A stretch of 64,000 nucleotides of DNA, from assembly GCA_003550325.1 (NCBI GenBank), contig QKWP01000512.1:147112-211111 (forward strand), written 5' to 3'. Positions 10,934 through 22,750 of the stretch are shown one piece after another; within the stretch, counting starts at the first letter, position 1, and every line of letters starts with the position of its first letter. The position numbers and the translations under genes are program-made. Origin of the DNA: Gigaspora rosea. Its lineage: Eukaryota; Glomeromycota; Glomeromycetes; Diversisporales; Gigasporaceae. The notes under the pieces are model-generated. The model was not told the origin of the DNA. It saw only the letters and a program-made list of their open reading frames with translations, and did no database searches.

Positions 10934-13065
10934 CAGTCGCACCCCCTAAGTGCATGCTCTCGGGACCGGACATAATTATGCACTTAGAGAGGGTATGCAT
11001 TTATAGAATTACCCTCTCTAAATGCATGCCTTAGAAATCGGATATAAACATGCATTTAGAGAATATGAATTTATAAAATTAATAATTCATATACTGTACC
11101 TGTTATCATCTAACTTGATTTTCGATGATTCATTTAAATTTGCAGGTGATTCTTTATAATTGTTTATCGCGCCCAAATTTACATCATGATGCTTAATGCC
11201 TATAAATCATATAACTCAATTTTTTTATTTTTTTTATTTTTTTTTTTTTAATTACAGTATTAATTTAAAACTTCTATGCTGCTTCAAATTTATTCATTAT
11301 GCATTGCACTGTACACGTTGATTTAATGTCCATGCATTCATGGGTCAGATGTTAATGATTGATTTAAGCCTTCCGGATAGTTCAAATACAATTGAATTGG
11401 TCTTCAGAAGTATGCTGCGAAATTGATTTGCCTTTTTATAAAGGGCTGCTGTCGTGCTGCCCTGCCACTCTTCATTTTATATCTGGCCATACGTGCCCTG
11501 CTAAATTTGGTTAATAATCTTACTTTCCTTAATTCCCAACTATCATTAAAACCTGAATCCTCTAATAAAACGTTCATCCCACCTAATTAGTGATACGTTC
11601 GAAGCTAATTTGTAACACACAAACACTGCACTCCCAATTTTTGGGCATGACACTAACGAAACTAGGTTTGGGAGGTTTCAGAAGCTGCGACCGGCTGAAA
11701 CTGAAAGTTTCGGCCGAAACACTGATCACATCTAAAATATATAAATTGTGCAGTACTTTACACAACTTCCGACTCAACACTCTTTCCTTGCGTCAAAATG
11801 TCAAATATATTTGAAACGCAAAATCGATAGTTCACCAGATATTACTCAAATAACCAACGATATTACTCAATTGAATTTAGAAGATAGAATTTACAGGATC
11901 TTTTACAAAATTTTCGAAATGAAATTGTCAAAGAAATGTGTAATCTTTATAACGAAGAAACATTGAAATACAAAAATTCTGAATCAATTCTTGAAACGTT
12001 AGAACAATTCCTAATAGAGAAGAAGCAAAATCCATTTAATATTATCGATTTTTGTTTAGATTAACAAACCAATTCAACGATTCAACTCGTTCTTGCAAGT
12101 TGCTATCGCTTTGGTAAATGGGTTGAAAAGGATGAACACAAAGCATTCAATTATTACCAAAAATTAGCAGAGATGAATAATTCTCATGGAATATTGTTCC
12201 TCGGTGTTTGTTACACAAATGGAATTAGAGTTGAAAAGAATAAATGTAAGGCGTTTATTTATTATCAAAAATACGCAGAGATGGGAAACGCTCATGGAAC
12301 ATATAATGTTGGATGTTGTTATGAATATAGAAGTGGAGTTGAAAAAGGATGAGCGCAAGGCATTTATTTATTATCAAAAATCTGAAGAGATGGGAAACGC
12401 TAGTGGAACATATAAAGTTGATATTATGAAGGTATTGGAGTTGAAAAGGATGTACATAAGGCATTAAATTAATTTATTATCAAATATTAGCAGAAATGAG
12501 AGATGCTAGTGGAACATATAATGTTGGAGGTTGCTATCGAGATGGGATTGAAGTTGAAAAGGATGAGGATAAGGTATTTGTTTATTTTCAAAAATCTGCA
12601 GAGATGGGGACGCTGAAGGAACAGGTCAAACTGGCCTTTGCTATTTTTGTAGTGTGCATTTAATACGTATAATACTGTACATACGTATCAGATATGCGCA
12701 TATTAAAATTTCAAAAATTTTACTCTGGGAAGGTGACGCTAGCGATCAAGTTCAATTTAGAAATTGGAATTGAAATTGATTTTTCTTATATTAAATTAGT
12801 TAAAACCGGTTTAATATAAGAAAAAATTAATCGTGGGTAATAATTGTGGAAATTTCAAGCAGCCATAATATGTGTTATGATTAGTCAGTTTTTAAGATTA
12901 GTCACGTGCATGCATTTACGGGGAATACATATTATGTTTGGTACCCAGAATTTTGTGCATATGCAGAATATCGAAGGTGACTAAGTCCCGAGCTCGGGAC
13001 CGAGCTATGGTTTGCATATAGGGAGGGTTTGCACTTAGGTGGCGTGCACTTAGGGGGTGCGACTG
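10934..13065. mobile_element. 2.1-kb pogo/Tc1-like TIR element with TA duplication
   Basis: A perfect 21-bp terminal inverted repeat, CAGTCGCACCCCCTAAGTGCA, lies at both ends and is flanked by TA (10932-10933 and 13066-13067). Inner termini add TGCA-rich subrepeats (GCACTTAGAGAGGG, GCATTTATAG). No transposase is visible. The cargo is a broken Sel1-repeat gene with its apparent promoter region. The TIRs belong to a family also seen at 32394-32732, 51266-51447, 58912-59081, 21010-21184 and in relics at 26.8 and 27.5 kb. Mobilisation by a pogo/Tc1-mariner transposase is inferred from the TA duplication. Confidence 0.75.
11798..12660 (+). pseudogene. Broken Sel1-repeat gene inside a TIR element
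   Basis: Sel1-like repeats are TPR-related helical solenoids used as protein-interaction scaffolds; in Rhizophagus they are often linked to kinase domains. The start ATG at 11798 (context AAAATGTC) follows a plausible TATA (TATATAAATTGTG at about 11737). An N-terminal helical region (DLLQNFRNEIVKEM, LETLEQFLIEKKQNPFN) leads to LASCYRFGKWVEKDEHKAF and then about five Sel1 units with the signature YYQKSAEMGNAHGTYNVG. Period is 36 residues (108 nt). A TAG at codon 11, a frameshift near 11900, a TAA at 12061, a TGA at 12348 and several indels after it break the frame. The repeat family is certain; function of this copy is lost. No kinase domain is attached. Confidence 0.85.
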
Positions 13066-13738
13066 TATATTGTATAGATGATAAAATATTGACTCAGCTA
13101 AAATAAAATAGGACTTTAGACTTTTAACAATGCTTTCATAGACACATTCTACCAATACAAATGATAAAGCTCAAAGTTACATTTTCTCTTAGTATTGTAA
13201 ATAGTTTAGATTATAATAAATAAAAAAAGCTACAAATTTTGAATTGATATTTTTCTATGTGTTATTTTACACGTATTTTTTAAAAAACTCTTAGTCCTAT
13301 ATTTTATTTTAAAAATATTATATCCATTACTGAAGAACTAAATATTGGTCGCAAAAAATTGTGCTTCTATATTATCTAGAAAAAATTACTTAATGGCCAC
13401 TTGGCTCTCTGATCTTTTACTATATATTCTTGATTAACCAATGTTTCATTAAAATAATTAGTTAATTCAGAATCTGATAAAGCATCTTCATCAGTATCAT
13501 CATCAGAAAATGATGTCCATAATGAAATATTATCATCATCTTTATCCCTTTCAATTTCGATATAGTCATCTTCATTGTCAGTATCTTGAACTATTGAAGT
13601 ATGCTTTTTATTGTTATGACTTAATAAAAAGGTTGTTGAGGTTACGTCATAAAGCTTTTTAAGTTCTTCCAATTCCTGAATGCGGTGATTTCGATTAATA
13701 ATTCCACGTAATTGACTAATTGCTAATACTTTATGAAA

Positions 13739-13794
13739 CTATAAAAAATAATTAATAATGTGAATAAAAAGCAAGTAAAAAGAAAATTATTTAC
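13739..13794 (-). other. 56-nt spliceosomal intron in the hAT gene
   Basis: Minus strand GTAAATAATT at the donor and TTTTTTATAG at the acceptor. Joining the flanks keeps frame (NRLP then FHKVLAIS), giving the continuous hAT dimerisation domain. Confidence 0.75.
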
Positions 13795-14383
13795 CGGCAA
13801 TCTATTACGTCGATTAGAATAAATAAAGCCTATTAAAAACCAAAGTCGATCAATTGAGCCTGCATTTATACATATTTCATGAATTCATAATGCTACCTAA
13901 CCTAGTTCTTTTGCACAAGAAGTACAATAGTCCCAATATCCAATTACATCACTATCAAATTGTCTTGAAGTAGTGATATTAAATGGAGATTTTTATTGCC
14001 AAAAAAGCTCAAGTTCTCATAAAATTGAGTTTGGCTCTTGTTGAAACCATTCAATATAATAATATTGAATATATTCACCTATATCAACCCAGGTTAAAGA
14101 TTCTAATTCTGGATTAAATTTTTTCATTTGATACATTGGATGAAGAACAAAAGATAATATTAATAATGGTTGTTCCTAAGAATTCCATTGCTTTTCTAAA
14201 CGGCTCAAAAGTTGCTGACTAAGATGAATATCATGATATTCTTTAACCATTTTAGCCAAAACCCAAAAGAGTGTAATACTTCAAAAAGTCTTGCTTTGTT
14301 TCGCTGCAATAAGTTAAGACAAGCATAATATGGCAACAATAAAGATTTTAGATTTTTTATTTGTTGCTACCAATTATCATCAT

Positions 14384-15033
14384 TTATCCCTTAGATTGTA
14401 GTAGAACACAGGCAAATTTGCCTGCGTTTTTGCACTTTTTTAGCTCTGATTTACTTTTTTAAAATACTAAAATAATTAAATAAAACTTTGTACAATTATA
14501 TTTGAAAATAAGGATTACTTTTTTGCAAAATTAGTTTTTATATTATAAGAAAATAAATTATAGTTACATATAAGCTGAAAATAGATAATTTTAAGAAAAA
14601 ATTTTTTTAAAAAATTTTATTACAATTTTTCTGCGATCTTATTTAGTTTTAGTTTTAGAACTATAGTTCTTAAGACAATATTGTAGTTTATATAAAGGAT
14701 GACAACTTTCATTATTGCAACTTTAATGATTTACTTGTAAAAATTAAGACTTGTATTAGAAGTAAAGATTTTTTTTATAGACGGGAATATATAAAATTTG
14801 AAAAAATCTAAAGAAAAATTTTAATAGTAAAAATGCTAATACAAGAACTTTAAACATTTATTATATTAAAGTTTTCTAATAATTTTAAAAAAATTTTATA
14901 ACAAAGTTACTAAAACAAAACTTAAAGAATATTTTTTACTTAGAAAAGATATGGCTAAAATCAATATTTAAAATTTTATTAAAAATTTTAAAATACGCAG
15001 GCAAATTTGCCTGTGTTACAATTTAAGGGATAA
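14384..15033. mobile_element. 650-bp MITE inserted in the hAT gene
   Basis: Termini TTATCCCTTAGATTG (left) and, reversed, TTATCCCTTAAATTG (right), followed inward by AACACAGGCAAATTTGCCTG in both arms; GGCAAATTTGCC is itself a palindrome. The interior is AT-rich and non-coding. It separates two conserved pieces of the hAT transposase. No target duplication is obvious apart from the TTA/TAA at the tips. Confidence 0.8.
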
Positions 15034-15243
15034 TATCGCATATTTTGTATGGTAATAGCAATTTAGAAGTGCTTTGAAAATCAGAAAATTCATCATCACT
15101 TGAATCATCACGAGGCTCATATTTTGCAACTAATATCTAAAATTTAGATTAAAAGTTAGTGCCATCTTATTTTGCTGATAGTTATTTCTTTTACAAGTAA
15201 TTTATCTAATATTGTATAGGTAATAATTTAGTAATAATATATA

Positions 15244-15310
15244 GGGGTGAGTCAGTAAAAAAGGGACAAATTTATCTAATAAATTTGTCCCTTTTCTACT
15301 GACTCACCCC
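15244..15310. mobile_element. 67-bp foldback mini-element
   Basis: A near-perfect palindrome: GGGGTGAGTCAGTAAAAAAG, then GGACAAATTTATC, a short turn, and the reverse complement ending CTGACTCACCCC. A sister copy lies inside the Sel1 array at 57147-57212, and longer relatives with GTCAATAGAAATC ends lie at 53723-53983 and 61635-61795. Confidence 0.8.
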
Positions 15311-16812
15311 CACATATTAATAATTAATTCACTCTATACAATATTAGATAATAGTTATAAGAGAAATAACTATTGAGAAAATAAGCAATTATATTATTAA
15401 TTAGTATTTACTTTAAGAACTTCTTTTGTCTTAAGAAGACTTCCTAAACAATAATAACATGAATTCCATCAGGTTACACCTGGTTTGATAAGAGTTATAT
15501 ATTTATAGTATAAATTATTCTGTTGTTCCCACAATTTTCCAATAAAATATGCATGATTAACATTTCCAAATATGAAGTAACAGTAGTTGCATCATCAATA
15601 ACATTTTTAAAAGTTGGTGATTCCTTGAAAATTTCACTAATACATAAATTGATCTGGTGAACAAAACATGGCAAAACAATCTTGTTTGTATGTTTACTTG
15701 CAACTTTTTTCAACAATAAAAAAATAAATCAAATTAATTTTTATTAAATATTATTTAAATAAAATGTTTAAATTTATAATCCTAATTAATAAATTCTAAT
15801 TTGGCTATTAATGCTATTAGATTCTAACTTATATAAAGTTTTTTTTTGAATCTGTTAATTTATTTTAAAAGAAGTTAGCTTATTATAATTAAAAATAGAG
15901 AATTAAAAAATATAATTATCTTGCTGCAGCATAAGCTGCTGCACTATCTGTTACTAAAGCTATAGCTTTGATGTTTTTAAACTCTAACTCATTAAACAAC
16001 TCTTCAACTTGTAAAATAATATCATTAGTACATGATCTTTTAGCACTAACATCTCGAGCTTTCCATATTAAAGGTTCACTAGATGAAGTTATTAGAACAC
16101 TTCCTAATAAGTTTTGCTTGACTATATTAGTTCAGCCATCTAGTGTTACAGTAACACCTACTATATTATTTTGAGCACTTTTTTCAATTTTGGACATAAA
16201 TTCAGTAACTGCTTCATTCAGAATTTTTCCACTTAATTGCTTGCGGGATGGAAGAGTAATTTTAGGATTAAGATATTTAAAAGGAGCTAATGAGTCTGGA
16301 TTTTCAACCTATCTAAAGCTCCATCTATTTACTACTGTCATTTTGAGAATCAGATAATCAAACTGCGATTGCTCAGTTTTAGAAGCTTACGTATAGTATG
16401 AAGATCTAATGGTCCTTTGTATGCTCCTAAATCATCTTGACTTTGTTCACTAGATTCATTATCTTTAGCTATTAAATATTATTTAAAAAATTTAGTATTA
16501 TAAAAATTTTGAAGATAAAAAATTAATATAACTTATATTTATATTTGCGCTTTTTTGATTGCTCATTATCTGTGTTATTTAATATTTTTTCAGCTTCATC
16601 TTCTCTCTTCTGAATTTTAAAATATATACAGTTCTTTAAATGTGACTTAACAAGCTGCTTTGTATTAACAAATTTATGTAAATACACTTAGTCACCGCCT
16701 TTGGCTTCTTTACATGATTTACAAATAGCAAATCGGTTATATTCATTAGATTTTCCTTTAAAACTTCTATATATTGAGTTAAATGATGTCGAGTAGGTTT
16801 GTTTTTTCCCAT

Positions 16813-17540
16813 TGTAATGATGTTAACTTTGAAAAATATTGCTTGATTTAAAACTTTAGCATTATATATATATAATTTGATTTTGAATTTGTAAGCATTT
16901 CTGCATAAATAATTACAGTATATAAAAGATATTGAACTTATATTAGACTAAAATATATAAAGCTTATTTTTTGTTTCATTTATGCTAGTTTGTTGACGAA
17001 TAATTAATGAAACAATATGCAGCTTGTTAGAATTAAATATTAATAAATAGCAAATTAAAACCTGAAACTAAATTTATAAATTTACTATAATCAGTTACTT
17101 GGTTTAACTTGGCAAATTTAATATTTGGAATCTATTTAAATTATTTAAGCAGATTGAAAATAATATTATTTGCTAATATAAACTATCATGTTATTAAAAA
17201 AACAATATTTTATTCGATATTTTCTATATTAAAATGTTTAAAGAATAGATATTTAGTTTTTTGATATTTTGTATAATAATAAAGTTTCAAAGTGCCACAT
17301 ATCTGAAAATAAAAGCTCCTTTATTTTTAGCACTGGTTTGAATTATTCTAATATTAGTTAATTAAGAAATCTTTTCATATCAAACATACAACAATATTTT
17401 TAGAGCCAATTATATTAACTTGAGCCAAAATAATTGTAAAAATATCACAGACTAACAACTACTTGTTACATTAATGTATTATTCAAGTTTAGAAAAATAT
17501 AATCCTAACTCAGTTAAGTCTATAAGTTTATAATATAATA
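16813..17540. other. AT-rich intergenic stretch, nothing recognised
   Basis: No coding potential, repeat or RNA signal that I can support was found in this interval. Confidence 0.5.
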
Positions 17541-17876
17541 CACAGATTGAAATACAGCAAATCAGGTTCAAATTGGCATCATAAGATCCTGATATAAACC
17601 AGATATTTGGCGCAAAATTAGATAACTATAAGATACAATTCGGATTCATATCGGCATTCAAGATATCAGTAAACAAATAACTTAACCAAAATTTTATCTA
17701 ATAGTTCTATAGATTTGGATTTACCTATTGAGTTATAGTTTGCAATATGTCTTGAATGCTAATATAAAACTGAATTGTAACCTATAGATATCTTATTTGT
17801 GCCAAATATCTGTTTCATATCAGTACAAATCATTATCTTGTTATGCCGATTTGAACCTGATTTGCCTTATTCTGTG
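17541..17876. mobile_element. 336-bp MITE, almost wholly an inverted repeat
   Basis: Arms of roughly 140 bp pair: the left carries GCAAATCAGGTTCAAATTGG and CAGATATTTGGCGCAAA; the right carries their reverse complements, down to GCATTCAAGATAT versus ATGTCTTGAATGC near the centre. The arms have drifted by several substitutions and small indels. No coding sequence. Confidence 0.8.
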
Positions 17877-18951
17877 ATACTTACAAACATTTGATAAAAA
17901 TTTTTAATTTAAAATAAGCATAAATAATAATTAAATAGTTAGAAGTTTGTAATATTAGAGTTAGATATTGGCATTAGATATCAAATATTAATAATTTCTG
18001 AAACAATCTCATGCAATGAACAAATATATTGATGTAATTTGTATTAGAAAAGTCTTAGAGGAATTTTATAAAGACTTTTGAAACACAAACTTCAAGGTAA
18101 TCTCTTAATTTGAAAGTATTTCAGAATTGCTCAGATCTTAAAACATTTTAATCGTATATAATTGAAGAACTCTTGATTTCATTTGAACAATAACTAAATT
18201 GTGTAGCATGCAAAATTGCATACCAGGAACAGAATAGTGTATGGTTATATTGCAAATTAAATGGTGTTTGTATGCAAAACCTTGCATCTTATTGAATAAA
18301 TGCATATAGCGAAGCAAAGGTGTAAATTCGTATAGAAACTTTACATATTAAATATTCATATCTGATGTAACTCCTGTATTTTGTGTCACATAAAATTGTT
18401 AGTCTAACTTTGAAAGTATGATACCTGATTTTGTCGCCTAAAATTACTGTTATACCATTCTATATAGAATAAGACCCGATTCTGAAAATTTCTGCATTAT
18501 TGATTTTGATCCACCTGCCATTATCTATAACAATAACATTAGCACATTGTTGACAAGACAGAGAAGGCACGTAAAATTGGTTCCCAAATTCGCATTTACT
18601 GTTTGATTATCTGATATCTGCAAATTATTTTGAGTTAAACAAGTAATCGAATGTTTCTGTTGCCTCCAAAATTATTTTATAATCGCCATGTTTCTTGACG
18701 TAAACAATAAATTATTTGAATATAGGAATTATATTTATGAATCATGCTACATTAATTCACATCCATCCTGCCTATAATAATAATAAAAATATTCATAATT
18801 TTAAGTTTTATTTTAACTACCCTTACATATATAAATACTTGTATGTGCATACAATCATTGCATTGCACATCAACGAATAACCAAATAAATCAAAAATCTA
18901 ATCTAAACTAATGTTATAAGGCTTTGTTGGCTGTTATAAAATAATTATACT
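17877..18951. other. AT-rich stretch with one dispersed repeat
   Basis: Holds the repeat at 18205-18300 that matches 9055-9185. No gene is supported in the rest. Confidence 0.45.
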
Positions 18952-19206
18952 GACATGCGAAGCGTTGGACCAGAGGGTTTAAATAGGCAATCCCCTAGTT
19001 GGGTTGTAGGTATGGCAGCTAGTGTAGAACCTTCGGGCGGACTACTTAAATTAGACAACCAAATGTTGTACGTGTGGCTAGTTGTACTCTCATTCAATGT
19101 AACTCAATCGTGGATGTGCCCAAAGAGGCACCCTTGATCCACAGGCTTGATTAAATAAACTCTCACCCAAAGCGGGAACTTTAACACAAAAAAAAAAATA
19201 AAAAAA
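18952..19206 (+). mobile_element. SINE-like retroposon with poly-A and 16-bp TSD
   Basis: A GC-richer 225-bp body starting GACATGCGAAGCGTTGG ends in CGGGAACTTTAACAC and an A-rich tail. It is flanked by the perfect 16-bp direct repeat ATAAAATAATTATACT at 18936-18951 and 19207-19222. The first 45 bases (GCGAAGCGTTGGACC, GGGTTTAAATAGGC) are a poor match to Pol III A/B boxes. The open frame across it is not convincing as a gene. Retroposition is well supported; which RNA it derives from is not known. Confidence 0.8.
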
Positions 19207-19650
19207 ATAAAATAATTATACTAAAACTGACAAAGAATAATTGAATTACCTTTCTCTTATATGGCTATTTGAATTATTAATAAACTGGATATTTCTTTAT
19301 TATATGAAATATACAAATCTAACCACTATCCAGGTTTTCCATTCCTGGTTTCGTGTGATGACATCTTACAGCTATCTAAATTTAGTTTACTATATCATAT
19401 TTTCATAATAACATTTGTGTATTATTTCTAAATTTGTTTCACTTGACAATATTGTAAATATATACATATATAAATAGCTTCGAATTATATTCATATTTAT
19501 TCAAAAATATTATGCAATTTGGGCTAAGGTAAATTTATCAACCATGCAAATGCTTTTTATATAATACGGTCAAAATAATGCACCTGTATATATAATGCAT
19601 ATACACTTAAACTTAATATCTATCGGTTAATATTAATTAAAATACGATAG

Positions 19651-19785
19651 GTGAAACCCACGAAGGGACCCTCGAAAGTGGTTATGTTATTGATGTAGAT
19701 CACTATCTAAAATAGTATCATTAACTCTAACTAAGTAAGATCTGCATAATAATGTAACTATCTCTGTCGCGGGTTTCACACTTTC
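19651..19785. mobile_element. Small MITE candidate (GTGAAACCCRCGA ends)
   Basis: AGGTGAAACCCACGAAGGG at the left is mirrored by TCGCGGGTTTCACACTTTC at the right, about 130 bp apart. Pairing holds for 13-15 bp. Directly downstream (19815-20040) GTTGAACCTCCCAAAGC and GGGAGGTTAAAGCG form another weak inverted pair. Confidence 0.4.
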
Positions 19786-20464
19786 ATATTATAATTAATA
19801 AAATAATATAATGCAGTTGAACCTCCCAAAGCTGATCCTGTCAAAAATGATAACCTGTCAAACCCGATAACAATTAATCTACCAAGTCCGTTTCTAATAG
19901 TACCAGGAATGTAAGTGTATGGTTTTACTGGCATCTGAAACGGAGACAAAATCTTAAAGCTGATTGGTATACATTTCTTCTCATAGTCATTTCCTATTTT
20001 ATGTAACATAAATTTCTAATTTTATAGGGAGGTTAAAGCGAGGTGAAATTTAGTTAGGAGGTTTATATATTTATATCAAGAATGCAGCATGTAGATCATG
20101 TATTAACTTGTAATAAATTGGTTATAAAATTCGTTCTTCCTTAGTAAATGGTTCCGTTCAACTTTTTTGATGCACTACGTTGATTTTTAAAAAATCCTTT
20201 TGGGTTGGAATAATGATTTCATTATTCACAATTACAATATACTAGTACGATCACATGAAATGTGTGAGAGATCGTTTTTTGGATGTGGCCTATGCTAATT
20301 TTCGCAGAATCCTTTTTTAGTAGAAGTAATAGTTTTCATTTATTCATTTTTGGAAGGAGTCAACATTTTTATATATACTGAACGTCATAAGTCGATTATG
20401 CAATATGATGCAAACATGATGTTATTGATTATAAAATTTCCATCTAAATTTATAGTTCGTCCGT

Positions 20465-21375
20465 TGTGAAGGGCTCCCGCCCTGCAGTATTTTTTGTTTT
20501 TATATATTTTAATTATAATTAGTAGTATTCAAATATATATATATTAATATTTGTCTCTAAAGATAGATTTGAACCACAGCCTTACATAGACATTACCTTA
20601 TTAGTATAGCCGTTGGTCATATCTGACAGATATGTCAGTTTGGTCAGATCAGTCAGATCTGTTAGATCAGACTGATTAGTCAGATCGGTCATTTGGATAG
20701 TTTGAGCAATAGTAAAACCTGTAAGAGAATAGTGTTAGCACAGTAATGTAAAAGTATAAATACAATGTCTCTTGTCTTTAGAGCAAGACAGCTTTTTAGA
20801 GCTCAGTTGAGTTCGAAAGATTGAGTTCAACATTGTAGAGTGATAACCTTCGAAATTAGAGTAGAAGTATTATTGTTAGAAACCCCTCATGATAAATGAA
20901 TAAACCGTTATTATTATAAACCGATACCTTCCCGATAGTATTGAAGTATAAACCTGTGACCTCATATTAAAGTCTCATGACATAATCAAGGCACTATCTG
21001 ACCCTAATACAGTCAAACCCCGCAATAGTCACATGCCAAAATCAGACTTTCTATGTACCTATTGTGAGATTGTGACTAATGTGAGCTAAAATTTATATAT
21101 AGTATATATAATTAAATAAAAAATTAAGGTGACTATAGTGAGATTGTGACTAATTCGAATGTGACTATTGTGGGGTTTGACTGTAACCCATACCAAGTTT
21201 ATCCATGCCTTACCAAGACTCTCTGAACCTTGAGACCCGGACCAAATCTTCCACGCCTCTTTCTGCCTGCCAGTTCAAGGTTTAGAAGTCTTGAGAGCTT
21301 GTAGAGTTGATATTAGTTAGTGTTAGTAGTGTATTGTGGTGACATTTACACGGAGGGTTCATTTTGCCCCTCACA
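20465..21375 (+). repeat. Left LTR (contains a nested MITE)
   Basis: 911 bp including a 175-bp MITE. It has a run of GTCAGATC-type words (about 20630-20695) in the presumed U3, then TAAAAGTATAAATACAATG as a likely TATA/initiator region at about 20748, and AATGAATAAA at 20897 as a possible poly-A signal. On the minus strand at 20555-20615 there is a tRNA-like A-box/B-box pair (ACTAATAAGGTAATG; GTGGTTCAAATC). Confidence 0.85.
21010..21184. mobile_element. 175-bp TA-duplicating MITE inside the left LTR
   Basis: Perfect TIR CAGTCAAACCCCGCAATAGT at the left, with its complement ending GGGGTTTGACTG at the right; flanked by TA at 21008 and 21185. The right LTR preserves the empty site (GACCCTAGTAACCC), so the element inserted after, or in only one copy of, the LTR. 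Confidence 0.92.
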
Positions 21376-21449
21376 ATTTGGTGGTGACTGTGAGATTGAA
21401 CTTTTTAAACTACCTGAACTAAGAAACCTGCGCAAAGCCAATAATCCGG

Positions 21450-22750
21450 ATTGTGAGATCGAATTATCCCAATTTACTCAAATAAGGAAGAAATACTTAC
21501 CTCAAAGAAGAAAACCAACTGCAAATCCTACCAAGATATAAGTGACCTCAAGGAGAGATAGCCCGAAAGGACCTCCGAAAAGAAAGATGGTGTACCTATT
21601 GCCAGAAAAGCAGACACATAGTTGGTCAATGCCCAGAAGTGAAAGAACTAGAAGAATTATGTGATGACTTATCTGAAGCTCTAACCGATAACCAAGTAAC
21701 CGAATTCCAAGAGATCATAAATGAAATCTTTGGAAATGAATACATCGACGACACACAACTTCCCCATGCTCTAGAATTAGTGCTTGAAATATTAGAAGAC
21801 CTTACTAATTATACAAGTACTAAGGATGTGCCAATTATATACTTACCATCATATATCCATGTGTCCCCGACTAGGAAGAGAGAGAATTGACCTCCAGTAA
21901 CTTCTACGACGAAAGGTTCTTCAAGAAATCCTCGATTTAAGAAAGGTCCGGTAACTGAAGTTTATAACACATATTTGGCAATGGAAGAGCCTCTCGAAAG
22001 TAATAAGACTGGGCTTGAAAAAAAGGTCAACCTAGATCAACTCCTCCAAAAACTTGACGCTGAATATGATGTCATCATTCGGAAATGGTCCTTGAAGGAA
22101 GAGAAAGAAGTCATCCATGATCCTCTGACTATAGACGAACCCAAAGATGAGATCGATAGTAACCAGAAAGACAATGAAGTCCTGGTTGAAAGCGATCAAG
22201 AAATATTAGTAGAAAATGATGATATGAATAAAGAAAAAAGGATCGTACCGGAAGACTTCTAGAAGTAGAAGTATTACGCCTAGCCAGTGAAAACTGGACA
22301 AGAAGAGTCAACGAGTTTCGGAAACCTATTAGTAACCCGGAAGAACCTATCCAAAGGAAACATACCGAAGTCCAAGAAGTTGGTAATAGTTATCAAAGCG
22401 AAATCGAAACAACGACATTAGGATGGAAGCTAAAATCAGCGGAAGGTCTTGAGAAAGTCTTTAAAACCTGGAGCAAGAAAAGAGATGAATTCCAGCATAT
22501 AATTAAGCACCAAAGGACAAAACCCAAGGAAGAAAGAGTACCGTACCTAACCGATCCAAAGGAACCCAAATATGCAAGTTATACCAATTCAGAAATAGGT
22601 ATCGAAGCTGACATCGATGAACCCAAAAATAGAACGTCTAATTCGATTAAGCCTAGATTAAACCCTAAAAAGAGGAAAAAGAAGAATTGGTTAGAAACAA
22701 TTAATAATATTAATATGACAAATAAAATTATTAGAAAGAAAATCCTTTAA
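21450..22750 (+). pseudogene. gag-like region with CCHC zinc knuckle (broken)
   Basis: The Gag protein of LTR elements packages the RNA; the CCHC knuckle binds nucleic acid. Reading from about 21450, WCTYCQKSRHIVGQCPEV at about 21588-21641 is an exact CX2CX4HX4C knuckle. It is followed by an acidic helical stretch (EELCDDLSEALTDNQVTEF) to a TGA at 21888. A second frame (21975-22262) and a third (about 22265-22750) continue as lysine/glutamate-rich sequence ending in a basic KPRLNPKKRKKK cluster and a TAA at 22748. The first protein segment before the knuckle (21376-21541, other frame) contains a duplicated CEIEL motif. Frameshifts separate the parts. The knuckle is certain; calling the whole region gag is inference from its place behind the left LTR. 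Confidence 0.65.

Larger units (their letters stand above)
13376..16812 (-). pseudogene. Decayed hAT-superfamily transposase
   Basis: Cut-and-paste DNA transposase. In minus-strand order: ATG at 16812 (MGKNKPTRHHLTQYI), a frameshift, then a BED-zinc-finger-like stretch FAICKSCKEAKGG and KSHLKNCIYFK; the conserved hAT block LPSRKQLSGKILNEAV, then VTVTLDG and TNIVKQNLLGSVLI (one stop where the family has W); AIALVTDSAAAYAAA; LPCFVHQINLCISEIF at about 15650; then FVLHPMYQMKKFNPELESL at about 14120; and the C-terminal dimerisation block AGSIDRLWFLIGFIYSNRRN at about 13830. After a short intron the tail continues FHKVLAISQLRGIINRNHR and ends in an acidic segment, stop at 13376. Stops, frameshifts and two inserted MITEs (14384-15033, 15244-15310) prevent expression. 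Order and motifs identify the superfamily with high confidence. Confidence 0.88.

Noticed and set aside
19776-20009. 77-codon minus-strand frame
   Set aside because: It runs over repeat-like sequence (GTTGAACCTCCC) and has no recognisable domain.
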